Of a stretch of DNA of 64,000 nucleotides, positions 28,024 to 37,972 are shown piece after piece. Source of the DNA: Sphingomonas cannabina (GTDB taxonomy: Bacteria > Pseudomonadota > Alphaproteobacteria > Sphingomonadales > Sphingomonadaceae). The stretch is from positions 3,395,001 to 3,459,000 of the forward strand of contig NZ_CP090059.1 in assembly GCF_021391395.1 (NCBI RefSeq), read 5' to 3'. The notes under the pieces are model-generated. The model was not told the origin of the DNA, searched no databases, and saw nothing but the letters and a program-made list of their open reading frames with translations. Each line of letters opens with the position of its first letter. Within the stretch, counting starts at the first letter, position 1. Both the position numbers and the translations under genes were made by a program.

Positions 28024-28131
28024 TTAAGCCCCTCCCCTTCAGGGGAGGGGTTGGGGTGGGGCCTATCTACAAGCGCCGCGCCTGCCGCACTGCCCCACCC
28101 CCAACCCCTCCCCTGAAGGGGAGGGGCTTAA
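28024..28131. repeat. Family C palindromic repeat, copy 4
   Basis: Full palindrome (AAGCCCCTCCCCTTCAGGGG and complement) exactly filling the gap between two convergent genes, so it may serve as a shared transcript end. Confidence 0.9.
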
Positions 28132-28135
28132 CGCG

Positions 28136-29185
28136 CTACAGCCGCGCCAGCACCGCGTCGCCCATCGCCGAGGTCGACAGCGAGCCGCCGAGATCGGCCG
28201 TGCGTGCGCCGTCGGCGATCGCCGCCGCCACCGCCGCCTCGACCCGGTCGGCTGCCTCCGGCTGCTCCAGCGAGTGCCGCAGCATCATCGCCGCCGACAG
28301 GATCGCCGCGCACGGATTGGCCTTGCCCTGCCCCGCGATGTCGGGCGCCGAGCCGTGGATCGGCTCGTAGAGGCCGCACGCGCCGCTCCATTCGCTGAGC
28401 GACGCCGACGCCAGCATCCCGATCGAGCCCGCGCACATGCTTGCCTGGTCGGACAGGATGTCGCCGAACATGTTGCCGGTGACGATCACGTCGAACTGGC
28501 CAGGCGCGCGCACCAGCTGCATCGCGGCGTTGTCGGCATACATATGGGTCAGCGCGACTTCGGGGTAGCTCGCCGCCAGCTCGTTCACCACGTCGCGCCA
28601 CAGCTGCGAGGTCTCCAGCACGTTGGCCTTGTCGACCGAACAGAGCCGGCCCTTGCGCCGCTTCGCCATCTCGAAGCCGACGGTGGCGATCCGCCGCACC
28701 TCGGCCTCGTCATAGGCCATCACGTCATAGCCCTGGCGCAGCCCCTCGGCGGTGCGGCGCTGGCCCTTCTCGCCGAAATAGACGTCGCCGGTCAGCTCGC
28801 GCAGGATGACGAGATCGAGCGTGCGCACGATCTCCGGCTTCAGCGCCGATGCGTCCTCCAGGCCGGGGAAGCCCTTGGCCGGCCTCAGATTCGCGAACAG
28901 GCCGAGCGCCTTGCGCAACCCCAGGATCGCCTGCTCGGGCCGGAGCGAACGCTCGAGAGTGTCGAAGCGCGGATCTCCGACTGCGCCGAACAGCACCGCA
29001 TCGGCCTGCTGCGCGAGGTCGAGCGTCGACACCGGCAGCGGATGGCCCAGCGCCTCATAGCCGGCGCCGCCGACCGGCGCCTTCTCAAAGGTGAGGTCCA
29101 GCCCGAGCGCGTCGAGCACGCGCCGCGCCTCTGCCACCACTTCCGGTCCGATCCCGTCGCCGGGCAACAATGCGATCAATGCCAT
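28136..29185 (-). CDS. leuB: 3-isopropylmalate dehydrogenase
   Basis: 349 residues. It oxidatively decarboxylates 3-isopropylmalate with NAD+ in leucine synthesis. Visible are [12 protein letters not shown] at the N-terminus, [16 protein letters not shown], the catalytic Lys in [15 protein letters not shown], and the metal/NAD signature [23 protein letters not shown] followed by [21 protein letters not shown]. Full length. leuA, leuC and leuD are not adjacent. Confidence 0.97.
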   Translation of the reverse strand: MALIALLPGDGIGPEVVAEARRVLDALGLDLTFEKAPVGGAGYEALGHPLPVSTLDLAQQADAVLFGAVGDPRFDTLERSLRPEQAILGLRKALGLFANLRPAKGFPGLEDASALKPEIVRTLDLVILRELTGDVYFGEKGQRRTAEGLRQGYDVMAYDEAEVRRIATVGFEMAKRRKGRLCSVDKANVLETSQLWRDVVNELAASYPEVALTHMYADNAAMQLVRAPGQFDVIVTGNMFGDILSDQASMCAGSIGMLASASLSEWSGACGLYEPIHGSAPDIAGQGKANPCAAILSAAMMLRHSLEQPEAADRVEAAVAAAIADGARTADLGGSLSTSAMGDAVLARL

Positions 29186-29229
29186 CTATCTTCCCTCGGT
29201 TCGGCGCCGCATTGCCGGGCGCGAGGCGA

Positions 29230-29961
29230 TCACGCAACCGCGCGTTTGAGCCGTTCGACCAATCGCCCCCGCGCCGCGAGCGCGTCGGCGGCGCGGCCGT
29301 GGAGCAGGTCGCGTTCGAGGAAATGGCCGGTGAGCCTGAGGCCGTCGAGGATATCGTCCCATTCCGCCGCCCCGCCGCCCTGCAGGAACGCCGGATAGCG
29401 CAGCAACCGCGCCTCGTAGCCGGCCGCCGCGGATCGGCTCACCGCCGCGCCGCTCTTGGGGCTGACATAGGCGAGGTCGTCGTTCGATCCGGTCGCCACG
29501 CAGCGGTCGAGATCGAGGCCGAAGCCGAGCTCGGCCAGCACCAGCAGCTCATAGCGGACCAGCGCGCCCGCCCAGCCGCGCGCGCCCGGCGCCGCCTCGA
29601 TCGCGGCGAGCAGGCCGTCGAGTGCCTCGTAGAGCCGCGGATAGGGCTGCGCATCGGGCAGCGTCGCCGCGGTGAGCGCGGTCGCCCATTCGAGCGCGGC
29701 GGCGGCGAGCGGCTCGGCATGGAGCGGCGCGCGGCTGTGCACCAGTTCGACGGTGAGGCCGGCCAGCGTCTCCTCGGTCCGTGATCGCCATTCGCCGAGC
29801 ACGAGATTGGCCGGCTGGAGGATCGGCCTCAGCTTGCGCGAATGGCCGCCACGGACATAGCCGGGCTGCACCCCGTCCGCCGGGGTCAGGCAGCGCACCA
29901 CCGCCCCGTGCTCGCCATGCGCGCGGACCGAGAGGACGATGGCCTGGGTGCGGAGGTGCAT
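29230..29961 (-). CDS. recO: DNA repair protein RecO
   Basis: 243 residues from the ATG at 29961, chosen because it gives the standard opening [22 protein letters not shown]; a longer frame would run into repeat A. RecO loads RecA on SSB-coated DNA with RecR in gap repair. The N-terminal OB fold (to about 80, with [25 protein letters not shown]) is followed by a helical domain ending [32 protein letters not shown]. The zinc-binding cysteines of some RecO proteins are absent. Confidence 0.93.
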   Translation of the reverse strand: MHLRTQAIVLSVRAHGEHGAVVRCLTPADGVQPGYVRGGHSRKLRPILQPANLVLGEWRSRTEETLAGLTVELVHSRAPLHAEPLAAAALEWATALTAATLPDAQPYPRLYEALDGLLAAIEAAPGARGWAGALVRYELLVLAELGFGLDLDRCVATGSNDDLAYVSPKSGAAVSRSAAAGYEARLLRYPAFLQGGGAAEWDDILDGLRLTGHFLERDLLHGRAADALAARGRLVERLKRAVA

Positions 29962-29978
29962 GAGGGAGACATATAGGT

Positions 29979-30113
29979 TCCTCCCCGGCACGGGGAGGGG
30001 GACCATCGCGTAGCGATGGTGGAGGGGGCCCTCCCCAAGATCGCCTCGCTTGTGGTCGCCCCCCTCCACCACGACGCTGCGCGTCGCGGTCCCCCTCCCC
30101 GTGCCGGGGAGGA
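29979..30113. repeat. Family A palindromic repeat, copy 4
   Basis: Complete element with both GGGGAGGGGGACC arms, 18 bases upstream of recO and 3 bases after the stop of the GNAT gene. Confidence 0.92.
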
Positions 30114-30115
30114 TC

Positions 30116-31009
30116 TTAGCCCCGTCGCAGCCGCTTCACCCGATCCTGCAAACCGATCCGCCCCACCGCCTGCTTCGCCAACGCCACCGCCCGGTCGAAA
30201 CCCGCCAGCGCCGCCACCACCGCGCGGTTGGCCGCGGTCGGCCGGAGCAGCAGCAGGTCGACGCACTCGATGCCGCCCGTCGCCATGCTGCGCTTGTGCT
30301 GCCCCTCGCCTTCGGTGAAATCGAACCGGCTGAATCCGCCTTCCGCGAACAGGTCGCGCATCGCCTCGAGCTGCAGCACCGTGCCGGGCGACAGGTCGTT
30401 GCAGGCCGGGTCGTGCCCGACGTACTCGTAGATCACCGTTCCCGCCTGCACCGGGCAATAGAGATAGGCGACGGGCCGCTCCTCCACGAACAGCAGCCAC
30501 GCCCGCACCGCGCCCGCCGCCGCCTGTGCCAACATCCCGGCGACGAACTCGCCATCGTCCGGCAGGCCCATGCCGAGCAGCCGCTCCTGATAGGTCTTTT
30601 CGGCGATGCCGCGCGCGGCGGCGTGGAATGCCTCCAATTCCTCGGGCGTGCGATAGGCGCGCACGTCGGGGGTGCCGATCCGCTTGAGCTTGCGCTTGAA
30701 GCCGGAGCGCGTGTTGCCGGAGAGGCCCGCCCACCACGCGCCGAAGCCGGCGGCGAGATCGGCGTAGTAGCGGGTATAGCGCTGCCGCACGAAAGCGACC
30801 ATGCCGCCCGCCGCGAGTTCCGGCACCAGCGCAGCCGGCAGCGAGGTCACGAAATAGCCGTCGCCATCCTCCACCGGTGGCAGCGGCGGCACGCGCCCCG
30901 ACAGCGCGTCGTCGAGCGACAGCGGCACGCGCCGGAGCTTGCGCCGCACCGACAGCAGCGTCCGCGCACCGATCTGGAACCGGAGCGGCAGCGATGCGGC
31001 GGCGGTCAT
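30116..31009 (-). CDS. GNAT-superfamily acyltransferase (CelD/BcsL-like)
   Basis: 297 residues from the ATG at 31009, which overlaps the stop of the deacetylase gene (ATGA). The middle has a Wx-rich segment [23 protein letters not shown], and a C-terminal acetyl-CoA-fold part: [50 protein letters not shown]. This pattern is typical of the CelD/FemAB-like GNAT proteins found in polysaccharide loci. Coupling to a polysaccharide deacetylase supports a role in glycan modification. The substrate is unknown. Confidence 0.83.
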   Translation of the reverse strand: MTAAASLPLRFQIGARTLLSVRRKLRRVPLSLDDALSGRVPPLPPVEDGDGYFVTSLPAALVPELAAGGMVAFVRQRYTRYYADLAAGFGAWWAGLSGNTRSGFKRKLKRIGTPDVRAYRTPEELEAFHAAARGIAEKTYQERLLGMGLPDDGEFVAGMLAQAAAGAVRAWLLFVEERPVAYLYCPVQAGTVIYEYVGHDPACNDLSPGTVLQLEAMRDLFAEGGFSRFDFTEGEGQHKRSMATGGIECVDLLLLRPTAANRAVVAALAGFDRAVALAKQAVGRIGLQDRVKRLRRG

Positions 31010-31959
31010 GCCGCGCGCTCCTCGACCAGGTTCGACCAGAGCTGCTCGGCCTGCCGCCAGCCGGTGCGCAGCAGGCTGGCGCCGAGCGGGACGTCCCCTT
31101 GCCTCAGCGCCAGCGCGGGCCGTTCCGCGAAATGGGCGGTCGGCAGCGTGTCGCGCCGGGCCGAGAGCAGCCGGCACAGCGCCTCGAACCGCGCGACGTG
31201 CACGCGGTTGGGCCGCGTCCCCGCCCGGTTGGCGAGCTCGAAGCTGTGGCCGACGATCGTCACCGCCGCGTGGCGCTCGCGCGCGGCATGGTCGAGCGCG
31301 GCGCGCATCTCGCCGGCCGACAGCGCGCAGATTTGGAAATGGCGGAGCCGGCCGGCACGATCCTCGATCACCGTCACCGGGACTTCGACGATCCCGCGAT
31401 GCACGATCGGCGCGATCTGCGCACGCGGCAAGCCGATCGCGCTAGGCCAGGGATGCTCGCAGCCGTTGTGGCTGCTGTCATAGGCGAATCCCAGCGACGC
31501 GAGCGCTGCCAGCGTGTCGTCGTTGGCGGCATAGCTGCCGGCGCGGAAGGCGACCGGCACCGGCGCGCCCGCTTCGACCAGCAGGCTGCGGGCTCGGTCG
31601 ATCATGGCCCGCTGCTCGATCGCGGAGAGATCGGTGAGCTCGAACCGCCCATGGACCGCCCGATCCTTCGCATTGGCGCCGGCCCAATTGGGATGGAGAT
31701 GAAGCTGCACCTCCTGCCCCGCCGCCAGGATCGCCTCCACAACCGGCCGGATCGCATCGATCCCGTGCACCAGCGCCGGCATCGGATCGACGAAGAAGGT
31801 CGCCTTCAGTCCATGCGCCGCCAGCCGATCGAGCTGCCAGCCGATGCCGACGCCCGCCGGCTCCAGCGACCGCGCCGCCATCGCGGCCACGTCGAGCCCG
31901 GCGGCGTGATGCCCCCATTTGAGCTCGGTATCGATCGTCAGGAAAACCGGCGTCACCAT
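31006..31959 (-). CDS. Polysaccharide deacetylase-family protein (NodB-like)
   Basis: 317 residues. Carbohydrate esterase 4 features are seen: LTIDTEL (Asp10 for metal/catalysis), the GLKATFFVDP strand, HLHPNW with the metal His residues, and FRAGSYAANDDTLAAL. There is no signal peptide, so it acts in the cytosol or is non-classically placed, as in the short bacterial WalW-type proteins of surface glycan loci. It overlaps the GNAT gene by 4 bases and the two probably work on the same glycan or lipid-linked intermediate. Confidence 0.85.
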   Translation of the reverse strand: MVTPVFLTIDTELKWGHHAAGLDVAAMAARSLEPAGVGIGWQLDRLAAHGLKATFFVDPMPALVHGIDAIRPVVEAILAAGQEVQLHLHPNWAGANAKDRAVHGRFELTDLSAIEQRAMIDRARSLLVEAGAPVPVAFRAGSYAANDDTLAALASLGFAYDSSHNGCEHPWPSAIGLPRAQIAPIVHRGIVEVPVTVIEDRAGRLRHFQICALSAGEMRAALDHAARERHAAVTIVGHSFELANRAGTRPNRVHVARFEALCRLLSARRDTLPTAHFAERPALALRQGDVPLGASLLRTGWRQAEQLWSNLVEERAA

Positions 31960-32030
31960 CGCGCCGCCCTAGCCGCATGGGAGTGAAGGAAGCGGTAACG
32001 CGCCGGATGAGGTGGGGTAGCGGAAATCCC

Positions 32031-32169
32031 GATCCTCCCCCGCCAGGGGGAGGTGGCAGTCCCCGCGAAAGCGGGGATTGACGGAGGGGGAGGACGGCGA
32101 CCCGCTATCGGCGTGCTTCCTCCCCCTCCGTCACGCTTTGCGTGCCACCTCCCCCTGGCGAGGGAGGAT
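32031..32169. repeat. Family B palindromic repeat, copy 3
   Basis: Arms GATCCTCCCCCGCCAGGGGG and CCTCCCCCTGGCGAGGGAGG with inner TGACGGAGGGGGAGGA / TCCTCCCCCTCCGTCA boxes; the right arm has a mismatch. Lies between the deacetylase start and the DUF3857 gene stop. Confidence 0.9.
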
Positions 32170-32187
32170 TGGAAGGGTCCGCTTCGC

Positions 32188-34986
32188 CTAATTCGTGATC
32201 CCGTATTTGCGATAGTCGCGGTCGATCTGCGGCGAGATGAGGCGCGCGCCAGTCAGGTCTTCCGCCGCCTGCGCCGTGTGGCCGAGCTGCTTGTTCACCA
32301 CCGAGCGCATGAACAGGCTGGCGGCCTGCGCCGGCGCCACGTCGAGCGCGGCGTTGAGGTCGGCGAGCGCGTCGTCCAGCCGCCCCATGCGGAAATAGAC
32401 CAGTGCCCGGCTGTCGAGTATTCCCGCCGGCCCCTCTGCAAGCTCGATCGCCTTGGTGCAGTCCTTGAGCGCGGTGTCGAGCGCCAGGTTGCGCGTGCCC
32501 TTGAGCCAGCAGCGCTCGTTGAGCAGCGTCGGGTCGCCCGGACGCTCGGCGAGCGCGGCGTCGAGCGTCGCGATCGCCTCCGCCGCGGCGCCGGTGTCCG
32601 CCTGCACCTCGGCCTTGGCGGCGATGACCTGGAACCGTTCCTTGCCGCCCTGATCGATCCGCTCCTGAAGCAGCTTGAGCGCCACCGCCCCGTCCCCGCC
32701 GTCGGCCTTGAGCGAGGCCAGGCTGTTCAGCGCGGCGGTCGAGGACGGATCGAGCGAGCGCGCAGTCTCTATGTCCGCCAGCGCCTTCGCATTCTCTCCG
32801 ATCGCACGATAGAGGCCGGCGCGGCGCAGATAAATGTCGATCGTCGGCTCGATCTCGATCACCTTGCCGAGATCGGCGATCGCGCCGCGATAGTCGTAGG
32901 TGCCGGCGCGGAAGCTCGCGCGGCTCTCGTAACCGGTCGCCTCCTTGGGATCGGCGGCGATCGCCTGTGCGAACATCGCTTCGATCGGCTTGAAGCGGCC
33001 GTCCTTCTGCGCCGCCAGCACCTGTTTCCAGCGCGGCGGCATCTCGGCGGGGGCGACCAGGCGGAGAAGGCGGCTCTTGGCCAGCGCCAGCCGCGCGCGC
33101 ACCGCGGCGACCTCGGCCGGCGCGATCTCGGTGCCGAGATTGTCGATCCGGTCCTCGACGGTGACGACGCCGTTCGCCAGGCTGCTGGTGCGGGAGACCA
33201 TGCTGCCGGCCAATGGCCCCGACAGCGTCTGGTCGCCCTCGAAACTGTAACCTGCGCCGCCGTCCGGCAGGCGCACAGTGGTGCGGTAGAGCAGGCTCGC
33301 CGGTCCGGCGGTCGCGACCGGGATGTCGCGCCACGCCGGGCGGGCTCGATCGGGCTCGAACTCCAGGCCATTCACGACGCGGTCGAGGTCGAGCCGGTAG
33401 CGCTTCTGCTCTCGCGACCACCAGGTCGTGACCAGGCCGGACGCGGTGACCACAACCGCCCCCGCGGCCGCATCATAGCGGATCGCACTATCGCCGATCT
33501 GGGTGTCGCCGAGATAGCTGCTGATCGCGCTGCGGATCAGGTCGCGCTTCTGCTCGGGCTTGGCCTGGCTGGCGGCGTCGTTCAGCGCCGTCGCCATCGG
33601 CCCGCGCATCGTCACCGTCGCCTTGAACAGCATCGGCAGGTCGAGGCCGGCGCTCTGGTCGAAATCGATCGCGACGGCGATATCGGGCCGGGCATTGGCA
33701 TGGATCGGCAACGGCATCAGCTCCGCACCGCCAAGCCGGAGCGGAAGCACGGTGCGGAACGGCGGCGTGTCGCCGATATCGGCGAGCCGCGCACCCGCGC
33801 CGGTACCGTCGAGCCACAGCGATCGCCCGCCGATCGCGGCGCGCACCAGCACATGATCGAAGGCGCCCGCCGTCGGCAGCCGCTCGCTCACCACGCCGCC
33901 GAGCTGCACGCTCGCCAGCACCGGCTCCGCCTCGATGTCCATCGCGTGGAGCAGCGCGAGCAGCAGCAGCGTCTTGGCCTTGCAGTCGCCGTATTTGAGC
34001 TGCCAGGTGTCGGCCGGCTTCTGGGGCACATAATTGCCACCGTTCATGCTGACTGCGAGATAGCGGACCTTGTCCTGCGCCAGCTCGAGCGCACGCTGCG
34101 CGCGCTTCAGCGGATCGGTCTCGGCCGCCTTGATCCGGTCGACCTCGGCGGCGAGCGGATCACCGGGCTTGATCAGCCCTTCGGTCGCATAGAGCGGCGC
34201 CATCGTCCGCGAAACCTCCGCCCAGTCGGCGAAGTCGCCGACGTCGAGCAGCGGCGTCTTCAGGAAGCGCGGCGGGGCGTCGCTCGGCTGATCCTCCGGC
34301 TTGGATAGCGGCAGAGCGAGGACGAGCTCACGTTGGTCGCCGACCGTCTTCACCACCGGCTTGGCGGTGTCGGTATAGGCGCGCCATTGCACCTTGTTCC
34401 CTGTCGGCCACAACAGGCGCACGCGTCCGAAGCCGACCGGCACCGGCTCGGCCAGCAGCGGGATAATGCTCTGCAACCGCCCTTTGAGCGCCGGGTCGGC
34501 CCGGGTGATCGAGAAGCTGACGCGCAGCACGTCGCCGATCTGGAGCCCCTGGACAGGTAGGGTCGCCGTGAGCGATCCGGTGAGCTGGAGCTGCTCGAGC
34601 CCCTCTTCGCGGCGCAGCACCTGGAACGGCTCGCCGCCCTTCACCAGGTCGATATGCTCGCTGCCGCGGATGATCTCGGCGCGGTGGATGATGAGGTCGC
34701 CCTTGTCCGGCATCCACGGCAGCTTCACGGTGCCGATCTGCGTCAATATCTGGGACGAGCTGGCCCGCATGGCGAGATCGGCATAGCCCCAGACGGTGCC
34801 GTCCTTCAGCAACTGCTGGGCGTCGGCGATCACCATCACCGGTCCGTCGGCGCCGAGCTTGGCCGGATCGATCGGCGGCGCCGGCGTCACCCAGGCGGGC
34901 GCCGGTCCGTAGAGCGGCTTGTCGCCGGCATGAGCACTACCCGCCGCACACAGCAGAGCCGTGGCCAGCGCAACGCGCGAAAGCAT
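32188..34986 (-). CDS. DUF3857/transglutaminase-like protein with C-terminal TPR repeats, secreted
   Basis: 932 residues from the ATG at 34986, chosen because it gives a clean signal peptide (MLSRVALATALLCAAGSAHA); an upstream TTG is less likely. A DUF3857 beta domain (about 60-250) precedes a transglutaminase-like core with the Cys in LKYGDCKAKTLLLLALLHAM, a His in AFDHVLV and an Asp in LWLDGTG. A second beta domain follows, then TPR helices from about 670 to the end (for example YLRRAGLYRAIGENAKALADIE). It is a periplasmic protein likely to be a peptidase or scaffold. The substrate is unknown. Confidence 0.87.
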   Translation of the reverse strand: MLSRVALATALLCAAGSAHAGDKPLYGPAPAWVTPAPPIDPAKLGADGPVMVIADAQQLLKDGTVWGYADLAMRASSSQILTQIGTVKLPWMPDKGDLIIHRAEIIRGSEHIDLVKGGEPFQVLRREEGLEQLQLTGSLTATLPVQGLQIGDVLRVSFSITRADPALKGRLQSIIPLLAEPVPVGFGRVRLLWPTGNKVQWRAYTDTAKPVVKTVGDQRELVLALPLSKPEDQPSDAPPRFLKTPLLDVGDFADWAEVSRTMAPLYATEGLIKPGDPLAAEVDRIKAAETDPLKRAQRALELAQDKVRYLAVSMNGGNYVPQKPADTWQLKYGDCKAKTLLLLALLHAMDIEAEPVLASVQLGGVVSERLPTAGAFDHVLVRAAIGGRSLWLDGTGAGARLADIGDTPPFRTVLPLRLGGAELMPLPIHANARPDIAVAIDFDQSAGLDLPMLFKATVTMRGPMATALNDAASQAKPEQKRDLIRSAISSYLGDTQIGDSAIRYDAAAGAVVVTASGLVTTWWSREQKRYRLDLDRVVNGLEFEPDRARPAWRDIPVATAGPASLLYRTTVRLPDGGAGYSFEGDQTLSGPLAGSMVSRTSSLANGVVTVEDRIDNLGTEIAPAEVAAVRARLALAKSRLLRLVAPAEMPPRWKQVLAAQKDGRFKPIEAMFAQAIAADPKEATGYESRASFRAGTYDYRGAIADLGKVIEIEPTIDIYLRRAGLYRAIGENAKALADIETARSLDPSSTAALNSLASLKADGGDGAVALKLLQERIDQGGKERFQVIAAKAEVQADTGAAAEAIATLDAALAERPGDPTLLNERCWLKGTRNLALDTALKDCTKAIELAEGPAGILDSRALVYFRMGRLDDALADLNAALDVAPAQAASLFMRSVVNKQLGHTAQAAEDLTGARLISPQIDRDYRKYGITN

Positions 34987-35076
34987 GAAGAACCCCCGTT
35001 CCAAAAACGGGTCATCGTAACGCGCGGCATCGGCAGCGCCAAGCGGGCGCGAGAATGCCGTCAGTCCCGATCCAAG

Positions 35077-36999
35077 TCAGCGCGCGTGGTAGAAGTCGTG
35101 GACCTGCTGCGCCACCGCCGCCGAGACGCCGGGCGCCTTCTTGAGGTCCTCCAGGCTCGCCGCCTTCACCGCCCGCGCGGTGCCGAAGTGCATCAGCAGC
35201 GCCTTCTTGCGCGCCGGGCCGATGCCGGGGACCTCGTCGAGCGGGCTGGCGCCGATCGCCTTGGCCCGCTTCTGCCGATGCGCGCCGATAGCGAAGCGGT
35301 GCGCCTCGTCGCGCAGACGCTGGAGGTAGAACAGCACCGGCGAATTGACCGGCAGGGTCAGCTCCCGGCCGTCCATCAGGTGGAACACCTCGCGCCCCTC
35401 GCGGCCGTGGTGCGGACCCTTGGCGACGCCGACCAGGCACACGTCCTCGATGCCGAGGTCCTCCAGCACCGCCTTCACCGCATTCAGCTGACCGCGCCCG
35501 CCGTCGATCAGCACCAGGTCCGGCCAGGCGTCGCCCTGGCGGTCGGGGTCCTCCTCCTGCGCGCGGGCGAAGCGGCGGGAGAGCACCTCGCGCATCATCG
35601 CGAAATCGTCGCCGGGCACCGTCTCGGCGCGCTTGATGTTGAACTTGCGGTACTGGTTCTTGCGGAAGCCCTCGGGTCCCGCGACCACCATCGCGCCGAG
35701 CGCATTGGTGCCCTGGATGTGGCTGTTGTCGTAGACCTCGATGCGGTCGGGGGGCTCGGGCAGCTCGAACAGATCGGCGAGGTCGCGCAGCAGCTTCGCC
35801 TGCGTGGTCGATTCCGCCAGCCGCCGGTCGAGCGCTTCCTCGGCATTGCGCTTGGCCTGCTCCATCAGCCGCCGCCGGTCGCCACGCTGGGGCACGCTCA
35901 GGCTCACCTTGAAGCCGGCGCGCTCGCTCAAGGCCGTCGCGAACAGCTCCGCCTCGCCCAGCGTCCGGTCGACCAGCACGGTCTTCGGCGGCGGCACCTC
36001 TTCGTAGAACTGCATCAGGAAGGCGGCGAGCACCTCCTCCTCCGGCACGTCGGCGGTGTGCGTCGGGAAGAAGGCGCGGTGCCCCCAGTTCTGCCCGCCG
36101 CGGATGAAGAAGGCCTGGACGCCGTAGATGCCCGACTTGCATGCCATCGCGAACACGTCGGCGTCGCCCACCCCTTCCGCGTTGATCGCCTGGCTGCCCT
36201 GGATGAAGGTGAGCGCCTTCAGCCGGTCGCGGTAGACCGCGGCCAGCTCGTAATCCATCCGCTCGGCCGCCTCGGTCATCGCGGCGCCGAGCTTGGCCTG
36301 CACCTTGGTCGACTTGCCCTGGAGGAAGTCCTTGGCGTCGGCGACCAGCTCGGCATAGCCGGCCTCGTCGATCCGCCCGACGCATGGCGCAGAGCAGCGG
36401 CGGATCTGGTAGAGCAGGCACGGCCGGTCGCGCGTGTTGAAGAAGCCGTCGGTGCAGCTCCTGAGCAGGAACAGCTTCTGCAGCGCGTTGAGCGTCTTCC
36501 TGACCTGCCCCGCCCCGGCGAACGGCCCGAAATAGTCGCCCTTGATCCGCCGCGCGCCGCGGTGGAGCTGGACGCGGGGGAACTCGTGGTCGGCGCGCAG
36601 CAGGATGAAGGGGAAGCTTTTGTCGTCGCGCAGCAGCACGTTGTACGGCGGGCGGAAGCGCTTGATCAACTGCGCCTCGAGCAGCAGCGCCTCGGCCTCG
36701 TTGTTGGTGGTGACGATCGTCATCGACCGCGTCTGCGCCACCATGCGCTGGAGCCGCTTCGAGAGGCGCGCGACCTGGGTGTAGTTGGTGACGCGGTTCT
36801 TGAGCGCGCGCGCCTTTCCCACATAGAGCACATCGCCCCGCGCATCCTGCATCCGGTACACGCCCGGCCGCGTCGGCAGCGTCTTCAGCACGTTGCGGAT
36901 CGCCGCCACGCCGGCATCGAGGTCGGGCGCATCGGCACCGCGGACCGCGTAGGTCGCCTTCTCCTCGTTGAATCGATTGGGGGAATTGGGCTCGGACAT
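35077..36999 (-). CDS. uvrC: Excinuclease ABC subunit C
   Basis: 640 residues. It makes both incisions in nucleotide excision repair with UvrB. Domains in order: GIY-YIG nuclease (GVYRMQDARGDVLYVGKARALKNRV), a Cys-rich segment (CLLYQIRRCSAPCVGRI), the UVR motif that binds UvrB (around 215-250), the RNase H-like endonuclease domain (PDRIEVYDNSHIQGTNALGAMVV, DLVLIDGGRGQLNA), and C-terminal HhH repeats (LDEVPGIGPARKKALLMHFG). uvrA lies at the far end of the window. Confidence 0.97.
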   Translation of the reverse strand: MSEPNSPNRFNEEKATYAVRGADAPDLDAGVAAIRNVLKTLPTRPGVYRMQDARGDVLYVGKARALKNRVTNYTQVARLSKRLQRMVAQTRSMTIVTTNNEAEALLLEAQLIKRFRPPYNVLLRDDKSFPFILLRADHEFPRVQLHRGARRIKGDYFGPFAGAGQVRKTLNALQKLFLLRSCTDGFFNTRDRPCLLYQIRRCSAPCVGRIDEAGYAELVADAKDFLQGKSTKVQAKLGAAMTEAAERMDYELAAVYRDRLKALTFIQGSQAINAEGVGDADVFAMACKSGIYGVQAFFIRGGQNWGHRAFFPTHTADVPEEEVLAAFLMQFYEEVPPPKTVLVDRTLGEAELFATALSERAGFKVSLSVPQRGDRRRLMEQAKRNAEEALDRRLAESTTQAKLLRDLADLFELPEPPDRIEVYDNSHIQGTNALGAMVVAGPEGFRKNQYRKFNIKRAETVPGDDFAMMREVLSRRFARAQEEDPDRQGDAWPDLVLIDGGRGQLNAVKAVLEDLGIEDVCLVGVAKGPHHGREGREVFHLMDGRELTLPVNSPVLFYLQRLRDEAHRFAIGAHRQKRAKAIGASPLDEVPGIGPARKKALLMHFGTARAVKAASLEDLKKAPGVSAAVAQQVHDFYHAR

Positions 37000-37140
37000 C
37001 GTCGAGCGATTTAGGCCCGCCGGCGGAGGGCGGCAACGTGTCGTGCGCCGGACTCCGATCCCGAAGGCAATCCACGCTCCTAGAAGATAGGTGCCGGGGT
37101 TGGTCCGAGCGAGGCTTTTCGGTGCCGGGGTCGCCCCAGA

Positions 37141-37432
37141 AAAGTTGACTAAGTTGACTCAGGTCACGTGTTTGCGCGCCGCTCCGCCTTGACGCTACGC
37201 AGAAGCGACGGGACCGCGACGCGGACGCGGCGGCGACGCGCCATGGACGCGACAGCAATGCGGCACAGGCGCGACAGTGGCGCGACGCGGAGGCGGCTGC
37301 GACGCGCCACCAACGCGACAGTGGCGCGACACTAACGCGACATGAGCGAGATCGACGAGGTCAAAGAGCGGACCGGCGCTCGCGCGGCTCGGACCGGGCG
37401 AGCCAAGCAGGCGAAATCCTACATTGCAAGGG
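37141..37432 (+). repeat. Family F composite element, copy 3
   Basis: Box 1 (AAAGTTGACTAAGTTGACTC, 37141-37160), an interior dense in degenerate GCGACGCGAC/GCGACA units (about 37195-37343), box 2 (ATCGACGAGGTCAAAGAG, about 37351-37368) and box 3 (GCGAAATCCTACATTGCAAGG, 37412-37432). It occupies most of the gene-free stretch 37000-37443; I see nothing else in 37000-37140. Confidence 0.82.
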
Positions 37433-37443
37433 GGACGGGCACC

Positions 37444-37845
37444 TCAAGGTCGATCCTCGCCCGGCACATCGCCTGCGGCCTCGCGTACGGCCGCCTCGCC
37501 TTCGACGCCGGTCGCCGGATAGCCGTCGCCCGCCTGCGGATCGCTATCGAAGTCCTCGCCCGCCGCGCCGCCGCCTGCGCCCGATCCCGCGCCGTGCACC
37601 GCGCCCGTCGCGGGGTCGATCCAGGCGCGCCGGCCGTTCTCGGGCGGGATGTCCTCGCCGCCGGCCGGTGCGGCCGCGCGATCCTTCTCCGCAAGGCCCG
37701 GATGGACCTGCCCGCCGGGCGCACGCCGCCGCTCCAGCTCCTCGCGATCGCGATGATAGTCCTGGCCCGAATAGCCGGTGGACACGTCGAAGGCATTCCG
37801 CTCGCGCCGTTCCGGATCGACGCGCCGTTCGTCTGCGTCGTCCAT
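37444..37845 (-). CDS. Hydrophilic Gly/Asp-rich protein, probable general-stress protein
   Basis: 133 residues from the ATG at 37845, placed 8 bases after GAGGAG; a GTG two codons earlier is possible. The sequence is fully hydrophilic, with a charged opening (DDADERRVDPERRERNAFDV), YSGQDYHRDREELERRRAPGGQVHPGLAEKD, and a Gly-rich second half (GAGSGAGGGAAGEDFDSDP). It is likely disordered. A GGAAC-N17-CGTT site about 40 bases upstream fits an EcfG-dependent promoter, as seen for many stress proteins in this group. No known domain recognised. Confidence 0.65.
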   Translation of the reverse strand: MDDADERRVDPERRERNAFDVSTGYSGQDYHRDREELERRRAPGGQVHPGLAEKDRAAAPAGGEDIPPENGRRAWIDPATGAVHGAGSGAGGGAAGEDFDSDPQAGDGYPATGVEGEAAVREAAGDVPGEDRP

Positions 37846-37882
37846 GATCACTTCTCCTCGTCACCCGCCGTCTCGCAGGGTC

Positions 37883-37908
37883 AACGGGCGGCGCGATGCC
37901 GACGTTCC
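37883..37908 (-). promoter_or_regulatory. EcfG (general stress sigma factor) promoter candidate
   Basis: Minus-strand GGAAC (37908-37904), 17 bases, CGTT (37886-37883) is an exact match to the alphaproteobacterial EcfG consensus. It lies about 40 bases before the ATG of the hydrophilic protein. An inverted repeat (ACGTTCCG ... CGGAACGT, 37902-37927) overlaps the -35 part. Confidence 0.6.
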
Positions 37909-37972
37909 GCCACGCGCGACGGAACGTCCGTTCCGGCCGCGCTTTCCTACTCGGGGCCCTGGGAGACGTGTC

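Noticed and set aside
34654..37014. 786-codon open frame antisense to uvrC
   Set aside because: Shadow of the uvrC reading frame; low-complexity Leu/Arg/His composition.
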